A stretch of 64,000 nt of DNA, taken from positions 1 through 64,000 of the forward strand of contig CAKSGG010000003.1 of NCBI GenBank assembly GCA_934454215.1, read 5' to 3'. The translations under genes were made by a program, and so were the position numbers. Positions 1 to 8,297 of the stretch are shown one piece after another (within the stretch, counting starts at the first letter, position 1; every line of letters starts with the position of its first letter). This DNA comes from an uncultured Clostridia bacterium (lineage in GTDB: Bacteria; Bacillota; Clostridia; UBA1381). Below the pieces are notes generated by a model that made no database searches, was not told the DNA's origin, and was given only the letters and a program-made list of their open reading frames with translations.

Positions 1-1227
1 CTCGCTCTCAAATACCTTTGCGGGTCCTTCGTGCTTTAACATTTCGGGCGCAACGGCACTTCTCTTTACAACAGAACCGTCAACGGCAAGATTACCCTTT
101 AATACGGCAATACCGCCCGTCTGCGAATACGGATTGTCTATCGGTCTTATTACGCTGTAGTCAAGAACGGGGTGGTCGGCTATATTCTCGCCGAGAGTTT
201 TTCCCGTTACGGTAATTGTATCGAGCTTTAACAGATTTTTCTTTGAAAGCTCATTCATAACCGCCTGAACACCGCCTGCGGCATACAAGTCCTGAACATG
301 ATGTTCGCCCGCAGGTGCAAGGTGGCACAGATTCGGCGTTTCCTTTGAAATGTCGTTCGCATAATCAAGCGTAATCGGCGCTTTCGCCTCGTAAGCGATA
401 GCGGGAAGATGCAGCATTGAGTTTGTCGAACAGCCCAGAGCCATATCAACTCTCAATGCGTTGTATATCGAATCGGGCGTGATAATGTCACGGGGTCTTA
501 TATTCTTTTCAAGCAGCTCCATTATCTTCATGCCCGTATGCTTTGCAAGTCTTATTCTTTCCGAATATACGGCGGGAATTGTTCCGTTCCCCGGCAGAGC
601 CATGCCGAGAACCTCTGACAAGCAGTTCATCGAATTTGCGGTAAACATACCCGAACATGAACCGCATGACGGACAAGCCGATTCCTCAAGCTCAATAAGC
701 TCCTGTTCGTTGATAGTTCCTGCCTTGAATGCGCCGACAGCCTCAAAGTTCGTATTCAAATCTCTGAATTTTCCCTTAAAATTAATCGATAGCATAGGAC
801 CGCCCGAAACTATAATTGACGGAATGTTCAGTCTTGCCGCCGCAATCATCATTCCCGGGACGATTTTATCGCAGTTGGGGATAAGAACAAGAGCGTCAAA
901 TCCGTGTGCAAGCGCCATTGATTCAATTGAATCGGCTATAAGCTCACGTGACGCAAGCGAATATTTCATTCCGATATGTCCCATAGCAATACCATCGCAC
1001 ACGCCTATCGCAGGAAATTCAATCGGTGTTCCGCCCGCAATTCTTACTCCCGCTTTAACCGCCTCGGCGATTTTGTCAAGATGAACATGACCCGGAATAA
1101 TTTCGTTCTTTGCCGAAACCACACCGATTAACGGTCTTTGAATTTCCTCGTCCGTAAAGCCGCTTGCCTTAAACAGCGAACGGTGCGGAGTTTTTTCTAT
1201 GCCTTTTTTTACTATATCACTGTACAT
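1..1227 (-). CDS. ilvD: Dihydroxy-acid dehydratase (3' end cut by window edge)
   Basis: IlvD dehydrates 2,3-dihydroxy-3-methylbutanoate and its pentanoate homologue to the 2-oxo acids, the penultimate step of valine and isoleucine synthesis in the cytoplasm; it also supplies the 2-oxoisovalerate used by PanB. 409 codons are present, read in from ATG at 1225-1227, and the remaining C-terminal part lies outside the window. Family landmarks are visible: an N-terminal KTPHRSLF-like segment, PNCDKIVPGM, and the Cys-rich iron-sulfur motif CPSCGSCSGMFTANS, which separates it from an ordinary aldolase. The ribosome site AAAGGA lies upstream of the ATG. It is the third gene of a minus-strand operon after the DJ-1 and CvpA-like genes. 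The related Edd (6-phosphogluconate dehydratase) is less likely given the overall sequence. Confidence 0.96.
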   Translation of the reverse strand, partial: MYSDIVKKGIEKTPHRSLFKASGFTDEEIQRPLIGVVSAKNEIIPGHVHLDKIAEAVKAGVRIAGGTPIEFPAIGVCDGIAMGHIGMKYSLASRELIADSIESMALAHGFDALVLIPNCDKIVPGMMIAAARLNIPSIIVSGGPMLSINFKGKFRDLNTNFEAVGAFKAGTINEQELIELEESACPSCGSCSGMFTANSMNCLSEVLGMALPGNGTIPAVYSERIRLAKHTGMKIMELLEKNIRPRDIITPDSIYNALRVDMALGCSTNSMLHLPAIAYEAKAPITLDYANDISKETPNLCHLAPAGEHHVQDLYAAGGVQAVMNELSKKNLLKLDTITVTGKTLGENIADHPVLDYSVIRPIDNPYSQTGGIAVLKGNLAVDGSVVKRSAVAPEMLKHEGPAKVFESE

Positions 1228-1245
1228 TTCGTATCAGTCCTTTCT

Positions 1246-1884
1246 TTATTTAATAAACAATTTCATAAGAATATTATTATCAAATATTTCTTTTACAATA
1301 TATGTTTTTTCTATATGCTCATAAATTGACGGATTTGCAAACATCGCCGCTGCTGCCGCCGCAATATACACGATTATCATTGCTCCGACAACCGACAGCG
1401 CCGCACCCAAAAGCCGATTTGCGCCGTTGAGCAGTGGAAGATGAAATACTGCGTTTATTATTCCGAACAGTATTCCCAGAACCGCTCTTATTATTATAAA
1501 CAGTCCCACCGACGCAATTATTTTTATAACGGTATCGGTAATGGTATCTGCTGCGGTATGTGCGGTAATTTCCACTCCGTTGTCAATTACATCGTTTAAC
1601 GAAACGCCCTTAACCGCCCATTCGGGCAAGCCCGTAGCCTGCGAAAGCGATAAATTATTGTCTGCCGTCAGCTTATCGGCAACGGCGGTATATATGGAAT
1701 TATTTATATTTACCGCCGTTTTTGTGTCGTTTAAAAGTTCAATTGTCGGATTTATCGCCGCATATACGGCGGCAATCGTTATTCCCCATGCGGCTATGCC
1801 CCATATTGATTTTATAAATCCCCGTCTGTAGCCGTATACCGCCGCCGCAAGAATAATCAAGCCTAAAATTATATCCAATATCAT
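1246..1884 (-). CDS. CvpA family membrane protein
   Basis: This 212-residue protein resembles the CvpA (colicin V production) family. It opens with a hydrophobic helix and a YGYRRGFIKS-type turn typical of the family, followed by further hydrophobic segments around residues 25-45, 100-125 and 145-170, so about four membrane helices. The biochemical role of CvpA proteins is not firmly known; links to envelope homeostasis and purine metabolism have been reported. The gene begins one base after the stop of the DJ-1 gene and is followed 18 bases later by ilvD, so translational coupling in one transcript is likely. The region just upstream of the ATG has no strong ribosome site, which fits coupling. 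Confidence 0.8.
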   Translation of the reverse strand: MILDIILGLIILAAAVYGYRRGFIKSIWGIAAWGITIAAVYAAINPTIELLNDTKTAVNINNSIYTAVADKLTADNNLSLSQATGLPEWAVKGVSLNDVIDNGVEITAHTAADTITDTVIKIIASVGLFIIIRAVLGILFGIINAVFHLPLLNGANRLLGAALSVVGAMIIVYIAAAAAAMFANPSIYEHIEKTYIVKEIFDNNILMKLFIK

Positions 1885-1885
1885 A

Positions 1886-2422
1886 TCAGTACTGCATTGA
1901 GATACGCAGAGAATCGGCAGTGCTTCTGTCTTTCAGAATTTCGCATATCGCAAAGCCGAACTCAGCCGCCGCACCTGCGCCTCTTCCCGTTATGAATTTG
2001 CCGTCAACGGTTACTTTTTCGCCCGTGATTTGTGCTCCGTGCAGATATTTCTCATACCCGGGGAAACACGTTGCTTTTTTACCGTCAAGCAGCATTTTCT
2101 TTCCTATTATCGACGGCGCCGCACATATTGCCGCAATATAAATACCTCTCTCATGCGCAAGGTTTATAAGTCCGTGAACATCGTTCGATGCGTCAAGCAG
2201 CTCATGACCCGCACCTCCCGGCAGCATAAGCAGTTCCATATCGTCCGCATTTTCAAGCTCCGTAATGAGAGCGTCTGCAATAACCGAAATATTATGTGCA
2301 CCCGTAACAGTTCTGTGTTTAATCGAAACCGTTTTAACTTCAATTCCGGCACGGCGCAGAATATCAACAGGCGTAAGAGCCTCGATTTCCTCAAAGCCGT
2401 CCGCCAAAAGAACATATACCAT
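1886..2422 (-). CDS. DJ-1/PfpI family protein (YajL/glyoxalase-III-like)
   Basis: 178 residues, full length for the DJ-1 family. The start carries the FEEIEAL segment with the conserved glutamate (residue 14), and the nucleophile elbow AAICAAPS places the reactive cysteine at residue 100, matching Glu18 and Cys106 of human DJ-1. A late GRGAGAAAEFG segment is also typical. Such proteins protect against reactive carbonyls and oxidative damage; activities described include methylglyoxal hydration and a disputed deglycase activity. The substrate here cannot be read from the sequence. The ATG at 2420-2422 follows an AAAGGA ribosome site and a strong promoter. It heads the operon with the CvpA-like gene and ilvD. 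Confidence 0.92.
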   Translation of the reverse strand: MVYVLLADGFEEIEALTPVDILRRAGIEVKTVSIKHRTVTGAHNISVIADALITELENADDMELLMLPGGAGHELLDASNDVHGLINLAHERGIYIAAICAAPSIIGKKMLLDGKKATCFPGYEKYLHGAQITGEKVTVDGKFITGRGAGAAAEFGFAICEILKDRSTADSLRISMQY

Positions 2423-2446
2423 ATTATCAAATCCTTTCTTAATATA

Positions 2447-2475
2447 ATTATACCTTAATTACACTGTCATGTCAA
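2447..2475 (-). promoter_or_regulatory. SigA-type promoter of the DJ-1/cvpA/ilvD operon
   Basis: On the minus strand TTGACA (2470-2475) and TATAAT (2447-2452) are separated by exactly 17 bases. This is a full consensus promoter about 25 bases upstream of the DJ-1 start, back to back with the spo0A promoter. Confidence 0.85.
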
Positions 2476-2538
2476 GGAATTTTATTGGGGATTTTTTCTC
2501 ACGTATTAAAAAAATTTACAGAAATTGTAAAAATATAC

Positions 2539-2567
2539 TTGACATTTTTACCAGTATATGGTAAAAT
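2539..2567 (+). promoter_or_regulatory. SigA-type promoter of spo0A
   Basis: TTGACA (2539-2544), a 17-base spacer and TAAAAT (2562-2567) precede spo0A by about 55 bases. In Bacillus spo0A also has a SigH promoter; no clear SigH match was recognised here. Confidence 0.8.
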
Positions 2568-2621
2568 TATGTACATAAAAGGAAATTTTTTACAAATTAA
2601 GTACATATGGAGGATTTTATA

Positions 2622-3389
2622 ATGAACAGAAAAATTTCGGTAGTAACAGCAGACGATAATATTGAATTTTCAAAGGAGCTTGAAGATTTTCTGCGTGCCA
2701 AGGGAGATATTGAATTTAAAGCGGCGGCATACAACGGCGCAGAGGCGGTCGAGCTGATTGCGGAAACAGAGCCTGACGTGCTTGTACTGGATATGGTAAT
2801 GCCAAAGCTTGACGGACTGGGAGTTTTAAGAAAGATAAAGGCGCTGGAACTTAAAAAGCGTCCGAAAGTAATTATGTTTTCGGTTGCCGCCGTTGACAGG
2901 AACGTTGAAATGGCAATAAGCGGAGGCGCTGATTATTTTCTGTCAAAGCCGCAGCCGTTTGAGGCGGTATATGATGTAATAAAAAGTCTTGCGGGAACTA
3001 TGTCCCCGACTGCCGTTACGGCTAAATCACCCGAGGTTGAGGTAGATTTGGAGGCTCTCGTTACGGAATGTATTCATGAGCTTGGAGTGCCTGCGCATAT
3101 AAAGGGTTATCAGTATATACGCACCGCAATTATGATGGTGGTAAGAGATATGGATATGCTGAATTTTATAACAAAGCGCCTGTATCCCGAAATCGCAAAG
3201 GCATACGGAACTACATCAAGCAGAGTTGAGCGCGCAATACGTCATTCGATAGAGGTTGCATGGTCGAGAGGAAAGCCCGAAACCATGAACGATATTTTCG
3301 GATATACAATTCATACGGGCAAGGGCAAGCCGACAAATTCGGAATTTATAGCAATGGTGGCGGACAGGATACGCTTGCAAATAAAATAG
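2622..3389 (+). CDS. spo0A: Sporulation transcription factor Spo0A
   Basis: Response regulator that controls entry into sporulation by binding DNA after phosphorylation. The N-terminal receiver domain (about residues 1-125) has the acidic pair DD at 11-12, the phospho-acceptor Asp57 in LVLDMVMP, and the late FSVAA and LSKPQPF segments. After a short linker the C-terminal Spo0A domain carries the near-invariant recognition helix SSRVERAIRHSIEVAW, which is diagnostic. The ATG at 2622 is chosen because GGAGG lies just before it; the in-frame ATG at 2607 overlaps that ribosome site. The gene is monocistronic, with a hairpin repeat after it. Its presence says the organism is, or recently was, a spore-former. 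Confidence 0.98.
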   Translation: MNRKISVVTADDNIEFSKELEDFLRAKGDIEFKAAAYNGAEAVELIAETEPDVLVLDMVMPKLDGLGVLRKIKALELKKRPKVIMFSVAAVDRNVEMAISGGADYFLSKPQPFEAVYDVIKSLAGTMSPTAVTAKSPEVEVDLEALVTECIHELGVPAHIKGYQYIRTAIMMVVRDMDMLNFITKRLYPEIAKAYGTTSSRVERAIRHSIEVAWSRGKPETMNDIFGYTIHTGKGKPTNSEFIAMVADRIRLQIK

Positions 3390-3423
3390 AAATCAGGTAT
3401 CAGGGGATAGGAAAAAATGCTTC

Positions 3424-3486
3424 AGAACGGACAAACCGAACCCGACGGCGTACATAGGTACTCCGAGAGGTTCGGTTTGTTCGTAG
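3424..3486 (+). repeat. Nested-hairpin intergenic repeat, spo0A copy
   Basis: About 35 bases after spo0A the arms acggacaaaccgaac (3427-3441) and gttcggtttgttcgt (3470-3484) pair at 14 of 15 positions. They enclose the family core GTAC-ATAG-GTAC (3450-3461) flanked by CCCGACGGC and CCGAG. The core matches the 8143-8286 copy on the opposite strand, while the arms are different in sequence. It may also help end the spo0A transcript, although no long T run follows. Confidence 0.75.
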
Positions 3487-3586
3487 CAAAAAGGCATAAT
3501 CGAATAAAATACGATTTTTTAATGTGCTCTATTCTTCATAAGCTTGCCTTTTTGCGGTCTGGACTTTTTTTACATCCCCAAATTTG

Positions 3587-4300
3587 TTACAGCGGGTTTA
3601 CTATCTGGTCCGTTCCCCATACCGTCATCTCTTCAACACATACGTGTTTTGGCATAAGGCATATATCCGTTATTGCCTGTGCTATATCCTCGGCGGTAAG
3701 CAAATGCTCCGCATCGGGTATACCGGAATTTTTATTAAAGCACGTCGACGCTGCGGCGGGAATCATGCAGGTTACACGCACTCCGAAAGGCTGGAGTTCA
3801 ACATACAGCCCCTTTGAAAAACCGAGAACGCCCCATTTTGCCGCCGCATATACAGACCATGACGGCCATGCCTCTTTTGCACATACCGATGACATATTTA
3901 TAATCAAGCCGTCTTTTTGCTCTTTCATAACTCTGCCGAATATTTTTGAGCCGTAAATAACGCTGTTCAAATTAAGCATAATTGTTTTATCAATGTCTTC
4001 AATTTTCTGGTCAACCGTATCGACAATCGAAACGCCGCTCCCTGCATTGTTTATCAGAATATCAATTTTTTTGTATTTGTCCGTTATATATCCGCACGCC
4101 CTTTCCCAATCGCTCGGGACTGTTACGTCCATTTTTATAAAGTCGGCGCAGATGCCATCTTCTTTTGCCGCAATGAGCGCACTTTCATTACGTGCGGCAA
4201 TAATTACCGACGCTCCGTGCTCCGTAAGCATTTTTGCCGCCGCCTTTCCGTAACCGCTTGTTCCTCCCGTTATAAATACTGTTTTGTTTTCCAAATTCAT
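3587..4300 (-). CDS. SDR family NAD(P)-dependent oxidoreductase
   Basis: A classical short-chain dehydrogenase of 237 residues. Visible motifs are the nucleotide-binding TGGTSGYG near the N terminus, NNAG in the middle, the catalytic serine in NMSSV and the YAAAK catalytic pair; the long C-terminal loop determines substrate and is not diagnostic. The ATG at 4298-4300 is preferred over a GTG nine bases upstream because AAAGGG lies at the right distance. It follows the FAD oxidoreductase gene by 13 bases and closes an AraC-regulated three-gene operon, suggesting that both enzymes act on the same unknown metabolite. Confidence 0.9.
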   Translation of the reverse strand: MNLENKTVFITGGTSGYGKAAAKMLTEHGASVIIAARNESALIAAKEDGICADFIKMDVTVPSDWERACGYITDKYKKIDILINNAGSGVSIVDTVDQKIEDIDKTIMLNLNSVIYGSKIFGRVMKEQKDGLIINMSSVCAKEAWPSWSVYAAAKWGVLGFSKGLYVELQPFGVRVTCMIPAAASTCFNKNSGIPDAEHLLTAEDIAQAITDICLMPKHVCVEEMTVWGTDQIVNPL

Positions 4301-4313
4301 ATAAAACACCCTT

Positions 4314-5660
4314 TCATTTTATCCATTTATTAACAGTTTCATTAAATTTTTGAGACTGTTGAATTTTTTCAAAATCAACTCTGCCGTACAATACTTTTTG
4401 GCTTATATATTCACCAACTCCCTCGCCAAGCGACATCATTGTTCTGCTCAGACGCACAGAGCTTGACGCAATATGCGAAAACGACGCACCGCAGCAGGCG
4501 GCAAATAAATTTTCAAATTCATTTGTCATACAGCACTCAATCGGTATTCCGTAAGGAGCGTCAAGCTCCTTTGAAAGTCCCGGGCCGCCGTGTATGTCAA
4601 GCATATGGTCGCCGACGGCTATAATATGAGAATTGTTTCTCTGAGAAAATATTCCCTGTCTTATATCCTCCTCCGTAAGAATATGCTTTCCCCGCAGACG
4701 GTAACGCTCTCTTATGCCTGCGTTAAATATTTTTATAAGAGTATATCCCGAAAGTCCTTTTTCCCTTTGAAGAAAATTCCAATAATTTCGGATAAGCGCA
4801 TGAGCGTATTCGTCGGCGTTCCCGCCAAGACTGACATATTCTCCGCCCGTCATTGTTGGAAGCATATTTATATTTATGTCCCCGTTCGGGTATATGTTAA
4901 AGCACGAAATCGGAATCGGGTCAAGCTTTGAATAATCAATCGGGGTATTTACATCGTCAATATGATTTCCGTCTGTTTTTCTTACACGGAATACATATGT
5001 AACCCCGTTTAAATCCGTATCACCCAAATCCGTACCGCAATTACACATTCTTATAAGCGGAATATTATTTCCTCCGCAGTCGATAAAATATTTTGCCTCG
5101 ATTTCAACGCCGCTGTCAAGAGTACACGAATAAACTCTGTCGCCCTCCGTTTTTACCGATACAAGACTTGTATTAAAAAAAGCGGTAAAATTATTTTCGT
5201 AATTTTTTAAAATATTTTTCATTGCGGGATTTATATAATCCTCATCAAACTGAAAACGGCGCATCTGATTTAACCTGTCGGAGAAGAACATATTGCACCT
5301 TTTCAGCGTATCTTCGTATTTGCCGAATTTGTCTTTTGCCGAAAGTCCCCACGGGTACTTTGAAAAATCGTTTATAACATTATCATCCGATATTTCGGGA
5401 TTTAAAAGCCTGCCGTTTGAAACGCTCTTTCCTATATATGCGCCTCTTTTCATAAGCTCATCGGCAAGCGGTAAATGCAGTCCGTCAAGACTTACCCCCG
5501 GTTCCCAGCAGCTTACTCCGCTGTATACGCTCGTACCTCCGAAACCGCCGTTTTTGTCGCATAATATCACCTTTACGCCGTTTTTTGCAAGACGATAAAG
5601 ACACCCCATGCCTCCCGAACCGCCGCCGAGTATAAACACGTCCGTTTTAATTTTTTTCAT
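4314..5660 (-). CDS. FAD-dependent oxidoreductase (FAD_oxidored-like)
   Basis: 448 residues starting with a dinucleotide-binding Rossmann segment, FILGGGSGGMG, within the first 20 residues, and a second flavin-contact region near CDKNGGFGGTSVYSGVSC. Late residues (IIAVGDHMLDIHGGPGL and the CCGASFSHIASSSVR stretch) resemble the FAD-binding C-terminal part of the PF12831 family, whose members oxidise or reduce varied small molecules. There is no signal peptide, so it should be cytoplasmic. The ribosome site AAAGGAG precedes the ATG and lies in the tail of the upstream AraC gene, which it overlaps by four bases. The substrate is unknown; the AraC partner suggests an inducible catabolic role. Confidence 0.85.
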   Translation of the reverse strand: MKKIKTDVFILGGGSGGMGCLYRLAKNGVKVILCDKNGGFGGTSVYSGVSCWEPGVSLDGLHLPLADELMKRGAYIGKSVSNGRLLNPEISDDNVINDFSKYPWGLSAKDKFGKYEDTLKRCNMFFSDRLNQMRRFQFDEDYINPAMKNILKNYENNFTAFFNTSLVSVKTEGDRVYSCTLDSGVEIEAKYFIDCGGNNIPLIRMCNCGTDLGDTDLNGVTYVFRVRKTDGNHIDDVNTPIDYSKLDPIPISCFNIYPNGDININMLPTMTGGEYVSLGGNADEYAHALIRNYWNFLQREKGLSGYTLIKIFNAGIRERYRLRGKHILTEEDIRQGIFSQRNNSHIIAVGDHMLDIHGGPGLSKELDAPYGIPIECCMTNEFENLFAACCGASFSHIASSSVRLSRTMMSLGEGVGEYISQKVLYGRVDFEKIQQSQKFNETVNKWIK

Positions 5661-6493
5661 ATCAAGCTCCTTTCAGCCGTTACGGGAATACAAATCTGCC
5701 ATTCCTCCTCCGAAACGGGGAAAATTTCAATATTCGGGATTTCGGCATTTCTTTTATATCCGCTCGCAGGAAGCCAGCTCGTGTAAAGCTTTTCATATAT
5801 TTCATTTATTTTTATATTATCCGTTTCCGATGTAAAAAATATCATCCATAAAGACTGCGGAATTTTCGTACAGCAAAATTTTTCGTTTTGAAAAAAGCTG
5901 TCGGATTTTGCGCCTATTGTGCATATTACGTTTCCGTCCGATGAATTTTCATATGACGCAATAATGAAATCTGCCGATTTCACCGCTTTTAAAACCGCCT
6001 CTTCATCGAAATTTTCCCACACTTTTTCACAGCATACCGTATCGCTTTCATTCGATATACCTCTATAGCCCGTAATATAAAATTCGCTAAGCTCACAAAG
6101 CTTATAGGAAATTTCTTCATTTGTATCAACCGCCGCATGAACCGATATTTTAGGATATAATTTGAGTATTTTTTCTCCGCTCCTTGCCTCTGTAGGCGTC
6201 AGTCCCGTAAATTCCCGAAACGCCCGGCTGTATGACGACGGCGAATCGTAATGATACATCATCGCAATATCGCAAACCGATAAATCCGTGCTTTTCAATT
6301 CCTTAACAGAGCATGAAAGTTTCCGCTTTTTTATATATTCATATACTGAAATTTCTGCCAGAAAGGAAAATATTCTCCTGAACTCATACACCGAAAGAGC
6401 CATTATATTTGCAAGCTCCTCATAATTTATTTCGTTTTTAAGATTATCCTCGATATAGTTAATAACGCTGTTAAAGCTTTCAAAATTTCTCAT
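5657..6493 (-). CDS. AraC-family regulator with C-terminal GyrI-like effector domain
   Basis: 278 residues. The N-terminal about 105 residues form the double helix-turn-helix of AraC proteins (SVYEFRRIFSFLAEISVYEYI, then DSPSSYSRAFREFTGLTPTEAR). The remainder resembles the GyrI-like/AraC_E_bind small-molecule domain, so the order is DNA-binding first and sensor last, as in Rob and related regulators. It overlaps the FAD oxidoreductase gene by four bases and most likely controls it and the SDR gene. The start ATG has the ribosome site AGAGGAG and a TTGACA-18-TATAAT promoter upstream. The inducer cannot be deduced. Confidence 0.88.
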   Translation of the reverse strand: MRNFESFNSVINYIEDNLKNEINYEELANIMALSVYEFRRIFSFLAEISVYEYIKKRKLSCSVKELKSTDLSVCDIAMMYHYDSPSSYSRAFREFTGLTPTEARSGEKILKLYPKISVHAAVDTNEEISYKLCELSEFYITGYRGISNESDTVCCEKVWENFDEEAVLKAVKSADFIIASYENSSDGNVICTIGAKSDSFFQNEKFCCTKIPQSLWMIFFTSETDNIKINEIYEKLYTSWLPASGYKRNAEIPNIEIFPVSEEEWQICIPVTAERSLI

Positions 6494-6513
6494 GTTTCAT
6501 TCTCCTCTTAAAT

Positions 6514-6543
6514 ATTATATATTTACCGAATATCAAATGTCAA
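6514..6543 (-). promoter_or_regulatory. SigA-type promoter of the AraC/FAD/SDR operon
   Basis: On the minus strand TTGACA (6538-6543) and TATAAT (6514-6519) are separated by 18 bases, about 20 bases upstream of the AraC start. Confidence 0.75.
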
Positions 6544-6569
6544 TACATTTTTTGCACTTTTTCGGATAT

Positions 6570-6596
6570 AAAAAAGGGCAGCTTTCGGCGCTGCCC
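6570..6596 (-). terminator. Rho-independent terminator of the VTC/DUF4956 operon
   Basis: On the minus strand the stem GGGCAGC/GCTGCCC (6576-6582 with 6590-6596) with a short loop is followed by six T residues, 17 bases after the DUF4956 stop codon. Confidence 0.9.
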
Positions 6597-6612
6597 TACA
6601 TTAAAAAATATT

Positions 6613-7302
6613 TTACTTTATAACAACCGGCGGAATTACCGACAATATTATACTTAAATTTCCGTTGCGGCAGCGAATTTCATTTAAAAATTCCTGCTCG
6701 TTTTTCGTTTCGTCCATAGTTACGTTATAGCAAAGCTCAAACAGCGAACCTAAATCCGTCGTTCTTATTTTTGTAAGCTTATGTTTTACCGTATACACAT
6801 CGAGAATATCGTCAAACACGCCATCATAATTCAAATCCTCGGGTATTGTGATTTTAAGCTGCTTGCATATTTTCCGTCCGCCGAACATATTGTATTTTTC
6901 GGCAAGCACGAGAATTATACACAGCACCGCCGTGAACATCAGCCCGTATGCGTATAAGCCCACTCCGCACGCAAGCCCTGCCGCTATATCGAAAAATATA
7001 AAGCCTATATCCTTCGGGTCGCCCGGGGCGCTCCTGAACCGTATAATCGAAAGTGTTCCCGCAAGGCTGAACGCTCTTGCAATATTGTTTCCTATAAATA
7101 TTATCACCGCCGACAGCACCACGGGCAGCATAAGCAGAGTTATGCTCATGCTTCTCTGATAGTATTCCTCGTCAGCCGTTTTGTAATATGTGAAAGCTAC
7201 GATAAATCCCAAAACCAGTGCAGCAAGCATTGTTACAAGCGCTCCTCCGACGGTTATGTCCTCCGATACATTTACCAAAATATTATTAAATAAATTATCC
7301 AT
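6613..7302 (-). CDS. DUF4956 domain-containing membrane protein
   Basis: 229 residues with about four membrane helices (near residues 20-40, 50-72, 100-118 and 120-138) and the RFRSAPGDPKDIGFIFFDIAAGLACG segment characteristic of DUF4956. The C-terminal 80 residues are soluble. Its biochemical function is not established. In many Firmicutes it stands beside a VTC-domain polyphosphate polymerase gene, as here (17 bases downstream of it), often with CotH as a third partner; CotH was not seen in this window. The pairing suggests a membrane-linked role in polyphosphate synthesis or export, which is inference. Confidence 0.88.
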   Translation of the reverse strand: MDNLFNNILVNVSEDITVGGALVTMLAALVLGFIVAFTYYKTADEEYYQRSMSITLLMLPVVLSAVIIFIGNNIARAFSLAGTLSIIRFRSAPGDPKDIGFIFFDIAAGLACGVGLYAYGLMFTAVLCIILVLAEKYNMFGGRKICKQLKITIPEDLNYDGVFDDILDVYTVKHKLTKIRTTDLGSLFELCYNVTMDETKNEQEFLNEIRCRNGNLSIILSVIPPVVIK

Positions 7303-7319
7303 TGTTTCTTTCCTTTCCG

Positions 7320-8045
7320 CTAAACAGCCTTTTTTATTTCCGTGCTTTTTAATGTGTATTCCGTACCGTATTTTGAAAAGCTTTGTCTTTTAATATCAAG
7401 CTCCGAAAGCATATGCACAAGCCAGAGGGGCTTTGCCAGTGCGGTTTTAATCTCCATGAGATACGTCTGCGAATCAAGCAGATAATCGCCGTAATCGCCC
7501 GTTTCAAGCTTCAAATCGTATCTTCTCGAGCGTATATTCATATCAAATGAAATTCTCAAATCGGGATTATCCTTTTCAAAATACGCTATTCTGTCGTATG
7601 CAAGATAAAGCTTGGGTTCTAAATCGTATACTTTTAGAAAATACTCTATTTCGTTCAGAACCTGACCGTTCATGTACGGCTTTTTTTCGGGCTTGATTCC
7701 CGTTTTCAAAAATTCGTAAGCCTCGTCAAGGTGCAGGGTCGTTCTGCGCTTATTGACGATTCCTTTATATTTTTTCTTTATTTCAAGATAAACGCTTGAA
7801 TTTTCATTCGGCACGCCGTACGAACGCAGACGAAGCTTTTCCTTGTATTCGGGCTTATCAAGCGAATGTCTTATAAGGTAATCATCATGGGTGTCATAAT
7901 AAATATTTGCTATTGTATACGGCTTTTTATCAATGTTGTAAAAATCAAGCTGCATATGTTTGTCAATAGTTTTTATGACCTCTTTATAAGTCTTTTTGTC
8001 AAGAAGATATTTATGCTCATACCTGTTAAAAACCTCTATAGCCAT
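7320..8045 (-). CDS. VTC domain-containing protein (putative polyphosphate polymerase)
   Basis: 241 residues covering a single VTC domain, the tunnel-fold catalytic domain of the yeast vacuolar transporter chaperone complex that makes polyphosphate from ATP. Landmarks are FNRYEHKYLL at the start, IYYDTHDDYLIR, the basic strands KEKLRLRSYG and EIKKKYKGIVNKRR, and the late LMEIKT strand; alternating Lys/Arg/Glu residues line the active tunnel in this family. There is no transmembrane segment, so anchoring could come from the DUF4956 partner gene just downstream. An AAGGGAG ribosome site precedes the ATG. Function as a polymerase is inferred from the domain only. Confidence 0.88.
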   Translation of the reverse strand: MAIEVFNRYEHKYLLDKKTYKEVIKTIDKHMQLDFYNIDKKPYTIANIYYDTHDDYLIRHSLDKPEYKEKLRLRSYGVPNENSSVYLEIKKKYKGIVNKRRTTLHLDEAYEFLKTGIKPEKKPYMNGQVLNEIEYFLKVYDLEPKLYLAYDRIAYFEKDNPDLRISFDMNIRSRRYDLKLETGDYGDYLLDSQTYLMEIKTALAKPLWLVHMLSELDIKRQSFSKYGTEYTLKSTEIKKAV

Positions 8046-8080
8046 TCCCGTTCACTCCCTTGTATTTATTTTATGCTTTG

Positions 8081-8086
8081 ATTATA
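8081..8086 (-). promoter_or_regulatory. Probable -10 box of the VTC/DUF4956 operon
   Basis: A perfect TATAAT on the minus strand lies about 36 bases upstream of the VTC-domain start. No good -35 box sits 17 bases upstream, so the promoter is weak, activator-dependent or wrongly placed. Confidence 0.45.
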
Positions 8087-8142
8087 GCATATCTGCATTA
8101 GAACAACTTTAGAAAATAATGAACAAAATAAAAACAAAAAAA

Positions 8143-8286
8143 GGGACTGTTCACTTTAGCGCAGACCGTTCAATAAATTGAACTACACACGAAATTAACC
8201 CTCGGCGTACCAACGTACGCCGTCGGGCACGGTAAAACACATTTTACTTAATTTCGTGTGTTCTGCATCTAAATTTAATCAGTCCC
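8143..8286 (-). repeat. Nested-hairpin intergenic repeat, complete 144-base copy inside a terminator
   Basis: The outermost arms gggactg (8143-8149) and cagtccc (8280-8286) are followed on the minus strand by seven T residues, so they form the terminator stem of the upstream SLH gene. Inside lie gcaga/tctgc arms, then cacacgaaattaa (8186-8198) with ttaatttcgtgtg (8248-8260), then the perfect core hairpin CGGCGTAC-CAAC-GTACGCCG (8203-8222). A side hairpin gttcaataaattgaac sits at 8168-8183. The arrangement looks like an element lodged in a terminator loop, and is the most complete copy in the window. Confidence 0.8.
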
Positions 8287-8297
8287 CTGAAATATTA

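Noticed and set aside
461..1084. Long open frame on the plus strand (207 codons)
   Set aside because: It lies antisense within ilvD, whose product is clearly recognisable; composition is that of a shadow frame.
3417..3956. Plus-strand frame of 179 codons after spo0A
   Set aside because: It overlaps the SDR gene on the opposite strand, runs through the hairpin repeat and shows no family features.
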